DNA from: Anisus vortex
Lineage: Eukaryota > Mollusca > Gastropoda > Planorbidae
NCBI GenBank assembly: GCA_949126835.1
Contig: OX421506.1
Coordinates: 21,255,926-21,319,925 of the forward strand
Length of the DNA: 64,000 nt
Direction: 5' to 3'
Below the pieces are notes generated by a model. It was not told where the DNA came from, did not search any database, and saw only the letters and a list, made by a program, of their open reading frames with translations. A program made the position numbers and the translations under genes. This document shows positions 34,878 through 48,132 of the stretch, piece by piece (positions within the stretch are counted from its first letter, which is position 1; each line of letters begins with the position of its first letter).

Positions 34878-35115
34878 CAGGGGTTCGGCAACCTCCCAGA
34901 CTTGGCACACAAATTGATTTTCAATGGCACGCGAAAGAACCACACACACAAAAAAAAAAGGTAATTCAAGTCTTTTCTACAAGAAATTTATTAGTGGCGC
35001 AGGTTTGACTCTTGGGCTGTTGGCACGCTGAATGGACTAGTTAGGCTGTTGGCAAGCTGAATGAATTAGAACTACTGCTTTGGCACACAATTATCAAAAG
35101 GTTCCCGAACACTTG
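34878..35115. mobile_element. hAT-type MITE, GGTTCGGCAACC family
   Basis: CAGGGGTTCGGCAACC at the left and GGTTCCCGAACACTTG at the right are imperfect inverted repeats. Internal TTGGCACAC and GGCACGC motifs match the copies at 19055 and 54671. The target duplication is unclear. Confidence 0.6.
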
Positions 35116-36304
35116 AATAGTGAAGGCATCAAAACGTATACAAAATATATTTCATCATAACGATTTTGATAATCTGCTAAAATACTAGACAATCAAAAGA
35201 GATATTTTCACGCAAGTATATGGGTACAGAAAACATTCATTTGAATTTTTTAAATATATCTCTATATTATCTATATATAAACATTAGACTGGCAGGAACT
35301 ACTAAAAACTGACTAAAGTACATATCATTTTTTTTAAATGCATATGACAAAGTTTATTAAAGTTTGCAAAAAAAATAAAACTGTTTGTGTACAGTTTTAA
35401 TTGCATTGTTATCTTTATTCTCTTTGAACTGGGAAGAGTTCGAGATGTGGTCATCCCTAGTCAGCAGAATTATATTTGTTTCCAGCTGAGTATTACATTT
35501 TTACTTGGAGGGGGGGGGGGGGTCGAACGAGAAAACGGAAGTGACGTCACGAACAATAAACTTGTCTTTTATATTTATCTATACATGTACAATACAAACG
35601 TCATTCCCGGTAAAAGTGACTTTATTATTACTAAAAGATACATAGGCCTACAACTTTTCTTTAAATACAAAGATGGAATGTTTGTTTACAACTTGTGGAC
35701 ACTCGGATGACTCTAGTCTTCCTAGCGCTGGTTGATTTCAAATGTTTATTTGTTTGTTGTTTACTAGTATATGGCAAGTGGGATTTTCGTGTGAGACGCG
35801 AATCAATCTTGTTTGAGGGAGGGAACAGGGAGGTCAACCCATCATCCCATAATAAGGCTTCAGTTGTGTTTAATTGTAGAAACACCCTCGCCTCCCAAAA
35901 CTGGGCCCAAAAAAAAAACAACATAAATTAATGTTCTTAGCAATATCGTTGTATGAATTATTTGGTTATATAATACTAATTTAAAAAAAAACTACCTTAT
36001 TAAAACTTAAATGATTAAGAGAAAGAGGGGTGGCGATTATAAAGCAATAGTTCATCAAGTTCATTCGTCAGAAGAATATTAGCTGGGATTGTGTAGTTAA
36101 TACAATGTCCAATCAACTTTTACTGCCCTTCTGACAAAAATACAACAAAATCGCCTCCCCCCCCCCACACACACACACACAAAGCAACGCATATTTTGAC
36201 ACATACGACTGCACAAACGCTACAAACGTTACCCATGTGACATACAGTCATTGCAACAACAACACACCCCCCCCCCCTGTTTTTTCAAAGAAGAATGGCC
36301 CTAC

Positions 36305-36398
36305 CTGCTACGGTGATTGGAGAGCCTCGTTCTGATGTGTTGGACACCGAAGACGTATCAATCATTGGCGATGAGCTTGTCAGCAAATTTTCCATCAT
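36305..36398 (-). CDS. E75: E75 candidate first coding exon (N-terminal A/B region)
   Basis: This exon starts at ATG ATG and encodes 31 residues beginning MMENLLTSSSPM, rich in Ser and Thr. It ends SPITVA plus one base before a GTAGGG donor. An in-frame TAA lies about 36 bases upstream of the ATG, with no ATG between, which supports a true start. The phase-1 end joins the zinc-finger exon to give ITVAEFDGETV; an EFDG-type lead into the first finger is typical of E75. The intron to that exon would be about 18.7 kb. The evidence is phase, donor and composition only; no transcript is available. It could be one of several alternative first exons. Confidence 0.68.
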
Positions 36399-36399
36399 T

Positions 36400-39300
36400 T
36401 CTTCTTCAACTTTTCTGTTATGTTGTTGTATAACGTGTTATTTTTCAGCAATACTGTTTCCTCCAGGTCGGTTGAAGCATTCAAATAAAAAGCAACACAC
36501 ACACACAGCTCACCAAGTCTTTTAACGGGAACACTTTCCGACCTCAACTATAGGGCTCGTTAATTACTCTCCAAAAAAAAAAATATGGCAGCTTGCGCGA
36601 GTAATTATAAAAGAACAACAGACACATAGACACCCCAATAAAACAAAATGGGTGTGTTATTTTATATTATCTAACTAGATTGAATATGCACCGGTATGTT
36701 GTAAACGTTATTTAAAAATAAGAATACTACAAATGTAGGTTTTATATCACAATGGCTTGTATTTCTTGCAGTCAGTCACTCGGGATAAAGTCAACACCAG
36801 CATGGCACCAAACTAACAATGTGTTCTACTGTTCGACTACCAGTTTCAACAACAAAACAAACAAAAAATAAAGGCGGGTGATGAAGGTGGGTGCTACGCC
36901 CTCTCCGAGCATGCGTGGCAAGGGGGCGCAGAGTAACCACATCGCCAGGCTCGCGAGACTTTTTTTTTAACTTTCAAAGCTACTGGCACCCCTGGTCATC
37001 AATATCAGATTTTGATTCATAGGTGTATCCGTGGCGAATGCACGTGCAATGTGTTACTCCCTAACAATATGTTTTGCAACACGTTATTTTGTATAGTGAC
37101 AGAGAAAACAAATGAAGCACATACGCACCAGATCTTGTGGAACAGAAAAATTGTTGGTTGACCAATACAATTTCAACAAAAAAGACGTTGTATTTTTTTA
37201 CTTCAAAAATGCTGCATAGAAGTAGCGAACAACAAAAAGTAATAAATCTAGAACAAATCACCGGGAAAATTGGACTAGAAACAAAACGGGAACACAAAAT
37301 GTGCTTGTCTAATTTCACATGTTTCGCATATGCAATGATCATAAACGAAAACAAAAAAAACACAAATTGTTTATGCAGTCATTACAATATGTCTCATCAA
37401 GTTCCAAAACATTTCACACCGGCTGGCGTATTTCAGAATATTGATAGTGTTTTATTTTTCTAGGTTTTTTTTTATTTATTTCACGGGCTGTAGGCTACAC
37501 AAATCACATTGAGGGCTTTGATAATTTTATGTCTTTCTTCCTTTCGTTTCTTTTCTGGTAATCCTGTTGTTGTTTTTTTTTAAAGAATAAAAATACATGA
37601 CATTATGTTCACTAAATTAATAAACACACGCGCACACGATAAATAATATTTTATGCCCTCGCCATCACACTCGGGCTATAACTCACGTACACTGACTGAG
37701 GCCAGGACGAGCAAAATCATAAGACAAGTGCCACAAAAATAGAATGAAAAGTCCCACAAGAAGGCAACCAAATTTTTTATAAAAAAAAAATACGTTCGGT
37801 CAATCATTTATTATTTAACTCTAAATGAAATAACAGATAAAATGCAATACATAAAGGTCATGTAATTAAAGTCACGCTGACTTTACTACTCCTGTCTTTT
37901 CTTTTTAAATAGAGATAAGCTTAAAACAAGAAGTTCTTCGATAGCTCAATTTGTATGCACGCTTTCATTCCCACCTTGCCCATCAAAATAGGCTAACAGC
38001 TCAAGATTTTAAAACGGATGTACTGGGTAAAAGATCTATTGTCTATACTCTGACTTATACTATATAATATAGACTTAAGACTATAATACAATGATACTAT
38101 AATAATATAGTAAAACCAAGGGCTATTTCTAAGAAGTATTTACTAGCACTTAACTTTTACTGTGACTGATATGGCCTACTTCCTTCTAAGAGTCGAAGGT
38201 GCACAATTGACTAGAATAGAATGACCAGATCTAGATTTATTGGCATGACATGGCTTCTCTAAACATAAGAGTCTTTTTTATTACTTTTACTTTTCACTAA
38301 GAGATAATTTTCCCGATGAACAACTTGCAACAAATAATATGGGGCACTACTTATAAAGTATAGAACTACTAGTCCTACACACGGTACTTTGAAGTACGAC
38401 ATGTTGAAAAGTTTCAAACACGATTCACATAAATTATAAAAGGATAACCGATAACACGTGTAATAACGGACAATGATAGTGAAGTACTCTGACCTTACAC
38501 GCGTGAATAAATTAAGAAAAATCCTCACATTATACATTATAATAATAACAACACTATCACTAAGGCAATAAATTAATTTGTTCATTCAACGAGTAGTACT
38601 AAGGCTACAACGGCATCGGCCCACACATTTCTTTTCCACCACTGCAAGCTGACACGGCAGCCTGGACCTGACCTAGATCCTAGATACACACATACTAAAA
38701 CTAATAGGAGAGCGAGACAAAAAAACAACAGCACAACAAAATTAACGTCTGCTGTTCCAAAAACCCTAACCATCAACTGCCAATTTTATGGTTACGCCAT
38801 TTTTTATCATTTAGGCCTAGCTATAACTTTATCCACTGTATTTATTAGGATAAAAAAACTGAACATTTATTCGGCGAAGGTGAATGGCGAGCCAGTACCG
38901 AAGGCTATCGAATTAATTTTTTCAAATATATATTATATAAATATATATAGACTTTATCTCTATCCGCTGTGGATTACCTATAGGCTACTAAAAACGTTAT
39001 GTCCTATATCGGAATCACAGCTCTGAAACATCCGTAACAGATATATATAACAGAAATAACACACACAAAAACAAAGGTCGCGATCAGTCTTACTAGATCT
39101 ACTATTCTCCCTCCAACTCTTCGACTTTCTCCCTGATTCAAACACAATGTGGTTTAAAAAAAAAAATAACAGAAGAAAAAAAAAACAGGCTTTCGGGTCA
39201 AGCTATTTATAGCTAACCCGGAAACAAGCTTCGTGAGAGACAAATATTATAATTTTTTTTTTGTTTTTTTTTTGTACAAATATATATACATAAATATCAG

Positions 39301-42300
39301 CCAATGTCTTAAGGGTATAAACAGTTTTATTTTCAGCTTCAGACCGACCTTGTGAAATAGATGTGTGTGTGTGTGTGGGGGGAGGGGGGGTCAAAGGGCA
39401 CGTACTAGTCTATTTACGAAGAAAAAATTCTTTCTTACTTATCGATATCGGTAACGCGTCAACACAAGAATAGTTTCATTTATAAAAAAATAGGGGGAAA
39501 AAAAAGGGGGGAGGTGGAGTTTTTGCCGAAGTCGGGCAAAACAAGAACGACAACTCGGTGTGACGCAAGAGCAGAACTGGTCGATTTTTATAGATTTTTT
39601 TATCCAGTGTGCATGACAGAGGTAGGCATATAGTCTAGTAAAAAAATGTATATATTTTAAAATCATAGACTAGCACATTTTAAATAGTGTAATAAAATAA
39701 AATTAGGCCTACTTTCTGAATTTATTTTTTTTAAAGTTGAATGCGACGGAAAATTATTGAAAATAAATGTAGGCACCGACTGTGAACAAGTCAACTTAGA
39801 AGGTTTGAACAGGCCACATAATCAATAGGCCAACCTTTCCTACGGCTTACGTCAATATTTAACTTTAAAGGCACTGTATTGTATTTTCCATCTCAACTTT
39901 TAGAACTTAAAAGGCCTAGGCCCAGTTTTCACAGCGAACGAAGTTAAACAAAAAATAAAAACTAGAGCCTTGGCCGTTAATCAAGACACGTAGGCCTACG
40001 TTTGAAAGCGATGGATTTTAGTCGGCAAAAAAAAAACTAATAAAAAATGTTTTTTTTATAACAATCACGTTAAAAAATTTAAAATTATGGTAAGTTACCA
40101 TAAACTTAAATATCAATTGAAAAAAAATATATTCACACATAACATCAACTCAATGAAGGACAAGTTTGGTATTCAGAGAGAGAGACACACACAAAGACAG
40201 TAGGGCAGGTCATACTGCCTTTTTCGATAACATACGATCCGAGAGGAAAGCCCGCCGACTCGAATGATAATAATAAGTAACGAACATTTAATAAACTCCT
40301 TAGATCGCCAATAGAAATAAAACTTTAAACTTCACAGCTTTTTTTATTTAAAAAAAAAAGAAGAAATATTATTTAAATGGATCCTTACAATAGCCATGAA
40401 ATCACTGCAACATCACATTTTCCACACTCGGCGTATTCCGACCCCCGTCATCGTTCTCGGCTTTAACCTCAATCGACACACAAACACGGCAAGAAGTGAG
40501 AGAGGGAGAAGGAGAGGAGGGGGGAGCCATAATTCCACGAAGAAAAACAACCTACTTTTCAATGGCAGTGACCTAGTTATACCCACCCTTCCGTTCCCAC
40601 TTTTTTCCTTGTCTCCTTTCGTCGTCCTATCCGCCCCCTTCCCTCCCATTTCCTTTGCCACACCCCCCCCTTCCCCGCCCTTATTCTCCATTGTTATAAA
40701 TAAAACTCAATACTAAAGCACTCGGCTAAATCTTTTTCTCTCCACGATTGTATTTTTAAAACGGTGAGGCTCTGTCAAGGGTAAAATGTATAGTGAATAT
40801 TTTTTATGTTGGCACACAATTACGTAAAGCAACTAAAATTATTTGTGTAAAAAAATACTACACTAGGTTTATAACGTTAACTTTAGGCTTTAATTTAAAA
40901 AAAAGCTACATTTAGGCCTAAATATGAAAAACAAAATTATGTTGTTTTTGTTCTTAAATTAATAGGCTATTGATTAAATTGCTACCAAGTATGTAAATTG
41001 CTACCAAGTATGTCTATCGGGTGCTTTGAATGAAAAAAAATTAAATTGTCGATATTTTTCTAGAAGATGTAAAATAAAACTGAACATTATTATTATTGTG
41101 TTATTCGTCTTCCCCTCCCTTCCCCGCCTACCCTAGTAACCCCCATGCACTCTTAGCACGCCTACTAAACTGTCTGGCAAACCCCCAGGTCGAGTAACGG
41201 GAAAACCCGCACAGCGGCCACCGCACAACTCAAAAAAGGACGAACTGAATTCAAGGGTAGACCATCGGTAAAATGTTTTCAAATAAAATAGTCAATCGGG
41301 GATAGACTCCCTTAACTTTTCCTGAGATTTATTCAATTGATATAAATAATAGTGTTATGTACGAGTTATTTAAAATCTTAAAGAAAAAAAAAAGAAAACT
41401 AACGTTAATGAACAAAAAAAAAGTAGTAGGCTTTAAAAATTAGTTGTTTATCGGCTATTTCACGGTCGCCAAGGCAAAAAAAATATTTTGAAAAAAAATG
41501 GTTTCACCCTTATTATAAATGTTATAAGGCTCTCTGCCAAATCTAGATTTTTCGAATAGTAATTACAAATTTACAGCCCTTTTTACATGATATAGATAGA
41601 TATGTACTAAGATAGGTATACACACATATATATATAGAGAGAGAGGGGGGTGGGGGGAGAAAACAGGTATATTATTAATATTAATTTAGGTAGAGATTCT
41701 AAGAGATATTAATGATTTTATCTACATCTAAGACGGTCAACTCAATCAATGGACACGCACTTGCCAGGACGACAACAACAACAATGAACAATATTGTATT
41801 TGCCACATAGTACATAAGTACAATAAAGGCCATAGTCAAAGACATAACTAGAAAATTATAAGATGGGTAGATAATATACAATTTTATAGAAACAATAATA
41901 GTAGTAATGATAGTGATAATAAAAAATTAAGGAGAGCAACAGGAATGATGTTTGCAAGAGAAACACAACTCGATGTTACAATGCAAACATCTTCCGTTTA
42001 ACCTTCGGACAAAAGAAGAGTAAAACAGTATTGAGAAGAAGAAGAAGAAAAAAAAAAAGAAAAGAAGAAATAAAATGTCATTTGTTAACCCCCCTCCCCC
42101 CAGCCGTCCGTCCGATAGTCTACACGTTCACTGCTAGATCTCACCAGGGTGCTGGTTGAAACAAGTTCAAGTCAGTAACGGCCCAGCGGGGCGTGGTGTG
42201 CCCCCGCTGGGAGATCGCCATACCATTATAGCCCCCTTTTCCCATCCTTCACTTTTTTTTTGTTTCCTCTCTATTTTTGTATGGACATTCGGGTTTTTAT

Positions 42301-42420
42301 AGTTTATATATTCATTTATAAATTTTGTTCGGCATGGCTTACCAAGTATTCTTATACAGCGATATAAATAACAAATATAATGTCATGGAACACTTCAACA
42401 CCTCTTTTTAACTTCAACAC
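36400..42420. other. Non-coding stretch 5' of the E75 candidate first exon
   Basis: AT-rich sequence with a short (CA)n patch near 36496-36507, a (TG)n patch at 39362-39378 and purine/pyrimidine tracts (40500-40530, 40670-40685). No transposon protein and no exon with paired splice sites and coherent phase were seen. It could hold 5' UTR or enhancers of the receptor gene. Confidence 0.55.
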
Positions 42421-42439
42421 ATCTTTTTATTCCATGGGA

Positions 42440-42570
42440 AATACGGTTCTAGTTGGGCCTACACGTGCAGCAAGAGATCGTGCGCTAGCAGGACTCGAAC
42501 CCCCATCGCATCGGGCGCCGAAAATGGCACAGCTAATCACAACGCCACCCGGCACAGTCTCCAATAAAAG
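42440..42570 (-). mobile_element. tRNA-like SINE head fragment
   Basis: On the minus strand: GCCGGGTGGCGTTGTGATTA and a B box-like GGGTTCGAGTCCTGC. A C15 run follows on the plus strand. It resembles the head of the 18757 family more than the main SINE. Confidence 0.45.
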
Positions 42571-43890
42571 TTGTGTGACCCCCCCCCCCCCCCCCAGGGT
42601 CACACACCGCAGACAAAATAAGATGCCGGTCCCTTTTATTTATATACATCTTCTTATATGTTACAGACGCTCCTTCCGTATATAAGTTTATTTCTATTTC
42701 ACCCAACGCTTATCGTTGCTTGGAATTTATTCTTGCACTTTATTCTTGCACTTTGATTGTGATTTAAATATTTGTAAGATACCGCCTTTTTTAAATTTCT
42801 AATTTAAATTTCAATATGAAATGCGCTCCTTAAAAAAAAAAACATGTGGGTTTTAACTTTAATGTTGAATAAGAAAACTGTATCATGTTTCTCTTTGACA
42901 TACCTTATCGATATTTACTAAGCTATGGCTCACGCGATTATGGCCAATTTTTACATTGCCTCCTTCATCACAAAAAGTCAGACCCCCCCCTCCTTTTTTT
43001 CCCCCAATATTACATCACATAGCTCTGCACACTACCATCCCCATACAACATTTAAAAATTAGCATATTGCTATTCAATTTTACCGTCATTGTAGAAGCCT
43101 ATACGTATGCTATTCCAATAAATCATTAGAATAATATCTGTAGAAAATTTTAATTTGTCTTCTGTAGAAAATTAAAATGTATCCAAGTGAAGCATTAATT
43201 TAAAGATGCATATATTTTGGTTTCGACGTGACGTCCCATTGTTCCCCCCCCCCCCCCCACATCCCACCCGGCCTTCGTCACAAAATATCGTCTGATATCC
43301 TGAGGGTGTGATGTCTTCTATGGACAACACCTTAATGTTTTCATGAATCATGACTGGGCCTACATTCAATTTTGAATATCTTTCCCGAACTAGATCTATT
43401 AATTGAGTGATTGTAGGATTAGTGGTTAAAAAAACAACTCGTTAGATGGAGAATATGCGTAGAACTATAAATCGCACGAGCCCGCACTACTGCGAAAAAA
43501 ATTTATCAAGTTCAAGCGTGGATAAATCTAGGTCTTGAACAAAGCAAGGATGGAACTACGCTTAACTAGACAAATAGGCCGACCATACTATAAAATGCCA
43601 AGTCTTTACGCTTATACCCAATAACAATAAAAAAAAATTGTTTTCTTTACAACACAAAGGAGGCGGGCTAAACAGAAGTGTACCGAAGACCTCGACACCC
43701 CCGCCCCCTATTCTCCTCTGGCCAACCCACAGAGAAAAAATATATATTTTTATTTATTCTGTGGGCCATACGTCCGCCATTTTGCTTCCTTCTACACAAT
43801 CGACCAGGATTGGAGGGTGTTGATGTGTTTTTTCCCCTCTCCCCCCCCCTCCCCCTTTCGATGTTCGTTCGCTTACGGTGACCCACTTAC

Positions 43891-44040
43891 CTCTACGTCA
43901 CCCCTCGCTCTCTCTCTCACTCTCTGCCCACGGAAAATGCCAATGGGAGTTCACGGCTGGGTTCACTGGGTCACAATTTGACCCATTGACGGCATCCCCG
44001 CTTCACTATGCGGGTGCGTCGCACGAACACGCGCGCAGGG
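43891..44040 (-). promoter_or_regulatory. CpG-rich candidate first exon/promoter on minus strand
   Basis: This short stretch is far richer in CpG than its surroundings (for example GCGCGCGTGTTCGTGCGACG on the minus strand, followed by CACCCGC). It ends in a strong GTAAGT donor at 43890-43885. The only ATG frame is short (MPSMGQIVTQ then stop), so it would be a non-coding 5' exon. A capped minus-strand transcript feeding E75 is an inference from position. Confidence 0.3.
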
Positions 44041-45279
44041 AGCAAACACACACACACACACACACATAATAGAGCGACACCGAAATAACAAAATGTTTGG
44101 CCATTTGAACAGATAAAAAAAATGTAGACCATTCGAGATAAACAAGCGAAATGTTTACGAAGTCGAATAACTAGATCTAGTAACCTTATAGAACTATCCA
44201 AAGTGTTTTTATTAGATTTTAAAAGTAATGTCACCAGAACAGGGGGATTTGTTTGCAGATAATATTGATTTTCATAGCCCCACTCTTAAAAGCTAAAGAA
44301 ATCACGAGAAAAAGAGACCGAGAGTGAGATCGAAGTAGACGTATAGGGGGTTTAACGAAAAGTATACTGTTTTTAGCGGATTCTGGAGAAACGGCAAACC
44401 ACTATTATGCCCACATGTTAAAACTTATTATAAGACATAGTTTGGATGTAGATTTTGGCGGAGAAAAAAAAATCCACAACTTTAGTAGATCAATACGCTG
44501 CTGAAGATTTTCTTGCTTAGGGGCCTACATACATTCCCGATAGCAGCCATTAAAACCGGGCATATAATATCATATTAGTAGTTTATCTTTAGAATTGTAC
44601 GTTTTGTAACACTCAGTTTTGTATGGTAAAAAAAAATATAGGGTGAAAAAGAATGGTAGGCATCTAATGCCCACTGCCTATGCCTGTATTATGACTATGC
44701 CACGAGAATGTTTTATAAATAACAAATCTTAGAAAAAAACAACAGATCTATGGAAAATAGATCTATGGAAATACACATTTATTTATTTAAAAACGTAAAA
44801 ACCTAGTAGAAACGATTTTTTTTTTGTTGCGCTTGACAAAAAAAAACAAAAAAAAAAATAGATCTGTGTGGAGAAACACAATATATGTCAGCAATGCTTT
44901 TATAGTTTTCAGTATACAATCATCTTAATAAAGAAGAAGGAAAGTTTCGAATCTATGTTCATCTACAATCAGGCCCCACGAGAGGGGGGTACAGCCGGTA
45001 CGCCGTACTGGGGCCCATGAGAGTTTAGGGGGCCCATGAAGCCCATGAATATTAAAATTTAAAATTAAATTGGCAATTACGCCAGTATTTTTTAATTGTT
45101 GCTATTAAGCTAAGAAAATATGTCCCAAAACCTCGTACACTCTCATGTGGCTCAAGGGGCCCTTAATTTTGATATTCTTTGAATTTGTACTTGAACATTT
45201 GGTTAAATATGCAATGAAGCCTTTAGTTGTAACATAGGGTCTAATTATTTTCGATAGCATTTAGAATCTTAGTCTTCCT

Positions 45280-46190
45280 CCTGATTCGTCTGCCTGCGCT
45301 GCTACTGTTGGTAATGTGGAGGAGTGCTGTCAAATAGTTAAGACATGGATGGCTGCAAACAGACTTAAATTAAATATTGACAAGACAGAGGCAATTATCT
45401 GTGGTTCAGATGTCAGTCTTCAAAATATAGCTATTGCTACGATCAAGGTTGGGGGCTTCTAAGATAACGTTGTCCAATACGGTTAGAGACCTTGGCCTTT
45501 TTTATTGCTAATAAAATATCAATGGTTCCACATACCAGTGATGTGGTAAAGGCTTGTTTGTCTCATCTATGCACCCTGGGTCAGCTGCGATCTCAACTCA
45601 ATAGAAGGACGACCAATACCGTAGCAGTCTCTCTTATCCAGTCAAGGTTAAATTACTGCAATAGTTGCATGTTGGGTTTTCCCCCAGAACCAGCTGCAGA
45701 GATTACAGAGAGTGCAGAACAACGCGGCGCGCATTGTTTCGGGGGTGAGGAGGCAAGATCATATCTCCCCAACACTAAGGGATCTCCACTGGCTCTCGGT
45801 GATAAAGCGAATAGAGCACAAAATTATGTCCATTACGTACCGATGCTCCTTCCTATCTTCGAGAGCTTATATCAAGGCATGGGTCATCTAGGGAACTGCG
45901 CTCTTCAACACAGTCAATCCCCATAACTCCTAGTTTGGATGGACACAGAAAGAAGTACCTGGGAGTGCGCTCATTTGAATCTGTGGCTCATTTGAATCTG
46001 TGGCGTCTTCTTTATGGAACAGTCTATCTCAGACACTGAGAGAATCTGGGACAAGAGAATCTTTCAAAAAGAACTTAAAAACTTTTCTCTTTGGCTAATT
46101 CATCTGCCACTGCAAATCAAACCAAGAGCGCACTGAGCATGCTAATTTAATAGCATGGATAGAAGCGCTAAAAGAAATACACATTCTTAT
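45280..46190 (+). pseudogene. CR1/Jockey-superfamily LINE ORF2 C-terminus, frameshifted
   Basis: In one frame: WMAANRLKLNIDKTEAIICG, then RDLGLFI and SLIQSRLNYCNS. After a frameshift near 45690: LQRLQRVQNNAARIV, RRQDHISPTLRDLHWL. This is the end of a non-LTR reverse transcriptase (thumb region and the LHWLP block). Several frameshifts and stops make it inactive. The tail carries CATGCTAATTTAATAGCATG, then GATAGAAGCGC. It is related to fragments at 33311-33532 and 46559-46775. Confidence 0.82.
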
Positions 46191-46558
46191 CTTATTTTTT
46201 TTATCTCTTTTTTTTATTATTTTTCTCCAGTGACGATTACATATATAGACCTGTAAGCCTTACAGGCTTACAGTTCTCCCTGTTAGCTTAGGCTTACATA
46301 CTATCTATCCCTGCATACTAGTACGGCAGGCAAAGCTAGTTAGTCTATCCTTTTACACTTTAATGATCTCCTGTGCGGTAGCCACGAGGGAAGGTTGAAG
46401 TAATCATAATTTTAGACAAATGTAAATACAAATTATTCAGTTGCAGCCTCAAGAGTTGGAAAATACCGTCAAAGCTTCATGGCATTTCTAGCACAATATG
46501 GCCTGATCGAGTTGACAGTCTAAAACTATTTGTAGCTCATCTACCAGGGGTTATAAAA

Positions 46559-46775
46559 CCCTTGGAGTGCGCGCCTTTGAGTCAGTGGCGCCAGTATTAT
46601 GGAACAATTTAGCTATTTCACTGAAGAAAACTGAAGCAAAGTCTTTTTAAAAAGAACCTAAAGTTTTATCTGTTTACGTAATCATTGTCTAATTTGTGCT
46701 CTTGTATTATGTCATGACAGCGCACTGAGCATGCTATTATAGCATGGATAGAAGCGCTATATAAGTGCTCACTAT
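46559..46775 (+). mobile_element. Second LINE 3' tail, interrupted by the LTR element
   Basis: A frame reads LGVRAFESVAPVLWNNLAIS, the LINE C-terminal block. The 3' tail is AGCATGGATAGAAGCGCTAT, then ATAAGTGCTCACTATT. The LTR retrotransposon entered at CTAT in this tail, and CTATTATTG continues after the right LTR at 52350. Confidence 0.8.
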
Positions 46776-47449
46776 TGTCATGTATATTGTTTTTCCAAGA
46801 ATTGGAACACGCAATGTTTATTCTCCTCTCTCTCTCTTTTCTTACTACACGCGATATTAGGACGTTTAGTAGGAAAACGAAAGGTTCTAGGTAATGCTGG
46901 GATTCTGTGTTGATCTTAAATTCTCAGAGTCTGGGAACGACTCATTATTTAATAGGGGAAGTTCCTATCGTTTTTGTTATGAGTTTTGTAATGATACCGT
47001 GATTTTCACCCCTACTGGTAATGGGTCTATCCCTTGCACCACTCGGATAGTATTTAATGATTTGTTTTGTCTGAAAGACAGAGAGTTTCAAAATATGTTC
47101 CTTTGAACGTTTGTGTTTGCACTATTTTATTCTAACTGTACATAATAGATATATTGTATATATTGAACATACCACCTGAAATAAACTATCAACAACAGTT
47201 ACACTGAAGCTTCTTTGTCAAGTTACTATCCTATTGTGTTGTATACATTACTATAAGATTTATCTACTACCATAATTTACAAGAAAGGAAATGTTGGAAT
47301 ACAAATACTGAATTTGTGCCCAGGACTATAAGAAGAGTTCGTGTAATACTGAAACATAAATACTAATAATTAAAGTCTCCCCTAGGACTGACGAGAATTA
47401 TCAGCAAGATCTACACAGCTCTGGCCACAAGGGGATTGTGGACGTAACA
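46776..47449 (+). repeat. 5' LTR
   Basis: 674 bp, starting TGTCATGTATATTG and ending GTGGACGTAACA. It contains AATAAA (in CCTGAAATAAACTATC), a likely poly(A) signal. The 70-codon frame inside it is present in both LTRs and is probably not a gene. Confidence 0.95.
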
Positions 47450-47632
47450 AAATTTGGTGGTCTCGCCCGGTATATTTGAGTTCTACTTTTCCTGACCTAG
47501 GATTGACAAGATTTGGTAGTCTCGTTCGGTAGATTTGAGTTCTACTTTTCTTGATCTAGGATTGAAAAAAATTTGTTGATCTCGTCTGGAAAATTTGAGT
47601 TATATTTTTTCCTGACCTATAAATATTTTGTG
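47450..47632 (+). repeat. Triplicated leader of the LTR element
   Basis: Three degenerate copies of a unit of about 60 bp: TTTGGTGGTCTCGCCCGGTA, TTTGGTAGTCTCGTTCGGTA and TTTGTTGATCTCGTCTGGAA, each followed by TTTGAGTT. The first includes the primer-binding-site-like segment. Confidence 0.8.
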
Positions 47633-47868
47633 ACATTAGTAGTACTGAGAGCGGCATATTTGTGTTTCGTTTTCAGGACTGTGAAACTATTTTTTTTAAA
47701 AAGAGGAGAGAACTGGTTTGCGTTTTTATTCCTTGGGAAGTGTGAAGATTCCACGAAGTGTTTAATATTATATTGTGCAAATTTCTGGACAAATCGTAAG
47801 TTGGAACTTTATATTTTATTATACAATATATACTACTCTACTATAACAAATATTTCGAACGCTATACT

Positions 47869-48132
47869 ATGGCTTCGAATATATCAAGTGAGGAACTTAA
47901 TGCCATGTCATTTGCTGAACTAAAAGAATCCTTTGGGATTGAGGCAGGACAGGCAAGACCTAATCGTAATCGTTTGACCGTGAGGAACAGATGGTTCCTG
48001 AAGTCCCGGAAGAGGACGACCTATCCGATTTTCGACCCTTTGTCTACGAGGGGACAGTGTCGACAGAAGTCGATGTACTCAGCAAGAAGAAAATACAGAT
48101 ATTACGTGACACGGGTTCTGCTGTCAGCGTGA
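47869..48132 (+). pseudogene. Truncated gag start of the LTR element
   Basis: ATG at 47869 gives MASNISSEELNAMSFAELKE, a helical acidic start as in gag proteins. After about 43 residues the pol frame (protease leader, VPEVPEEDD) takes over in a different frame near 47990. The capsid and zinc-knuckle parts are missing, most likely by internal deletion. Confidence 0.6.

Larger units (their letters stand above)
609..36398 (-). other. E75: E75/Rev-erb (NR1D) nuclear receptor gene, 3' end outside window
   Basis: This spans the exons that can be joined into one reading frame: 36398-36305, 17610-17522, 11141-11035, 10400-10363, 9654-9416, 8810-8643, 7395-7288, 6847-6727, 5923-5747 and 690-609. Every junction has GT-AG sites and phases agree throughout, giving about 407 visible residues. 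The product is a two-zinc-finger DNA-binding receptor with a ligand-binding domain. Family members are haem-binding transcriptional regulators that act in the nucleus on AGGTCA half-sites preceded by AT-rich bases. The P-box CEGCKGFFRRS and the segments SIQQKIQYRPC and GMSRDAVRFGRVPKKEKA match E75 more closely than vertebrate Rev-erb. No stop codon or poly(A) site is seen, so the C-terminus lies to the left. The first-exon assignment is an inference; the rest is read directly. Confidence 0.93.

Noticed and set aside
46894..47106. 70-codon frame repeated at 51794-52006
   Set aside because: It lies wholly within both LTRs, so its duplication is explained by the LTRs. No domain is recognised.
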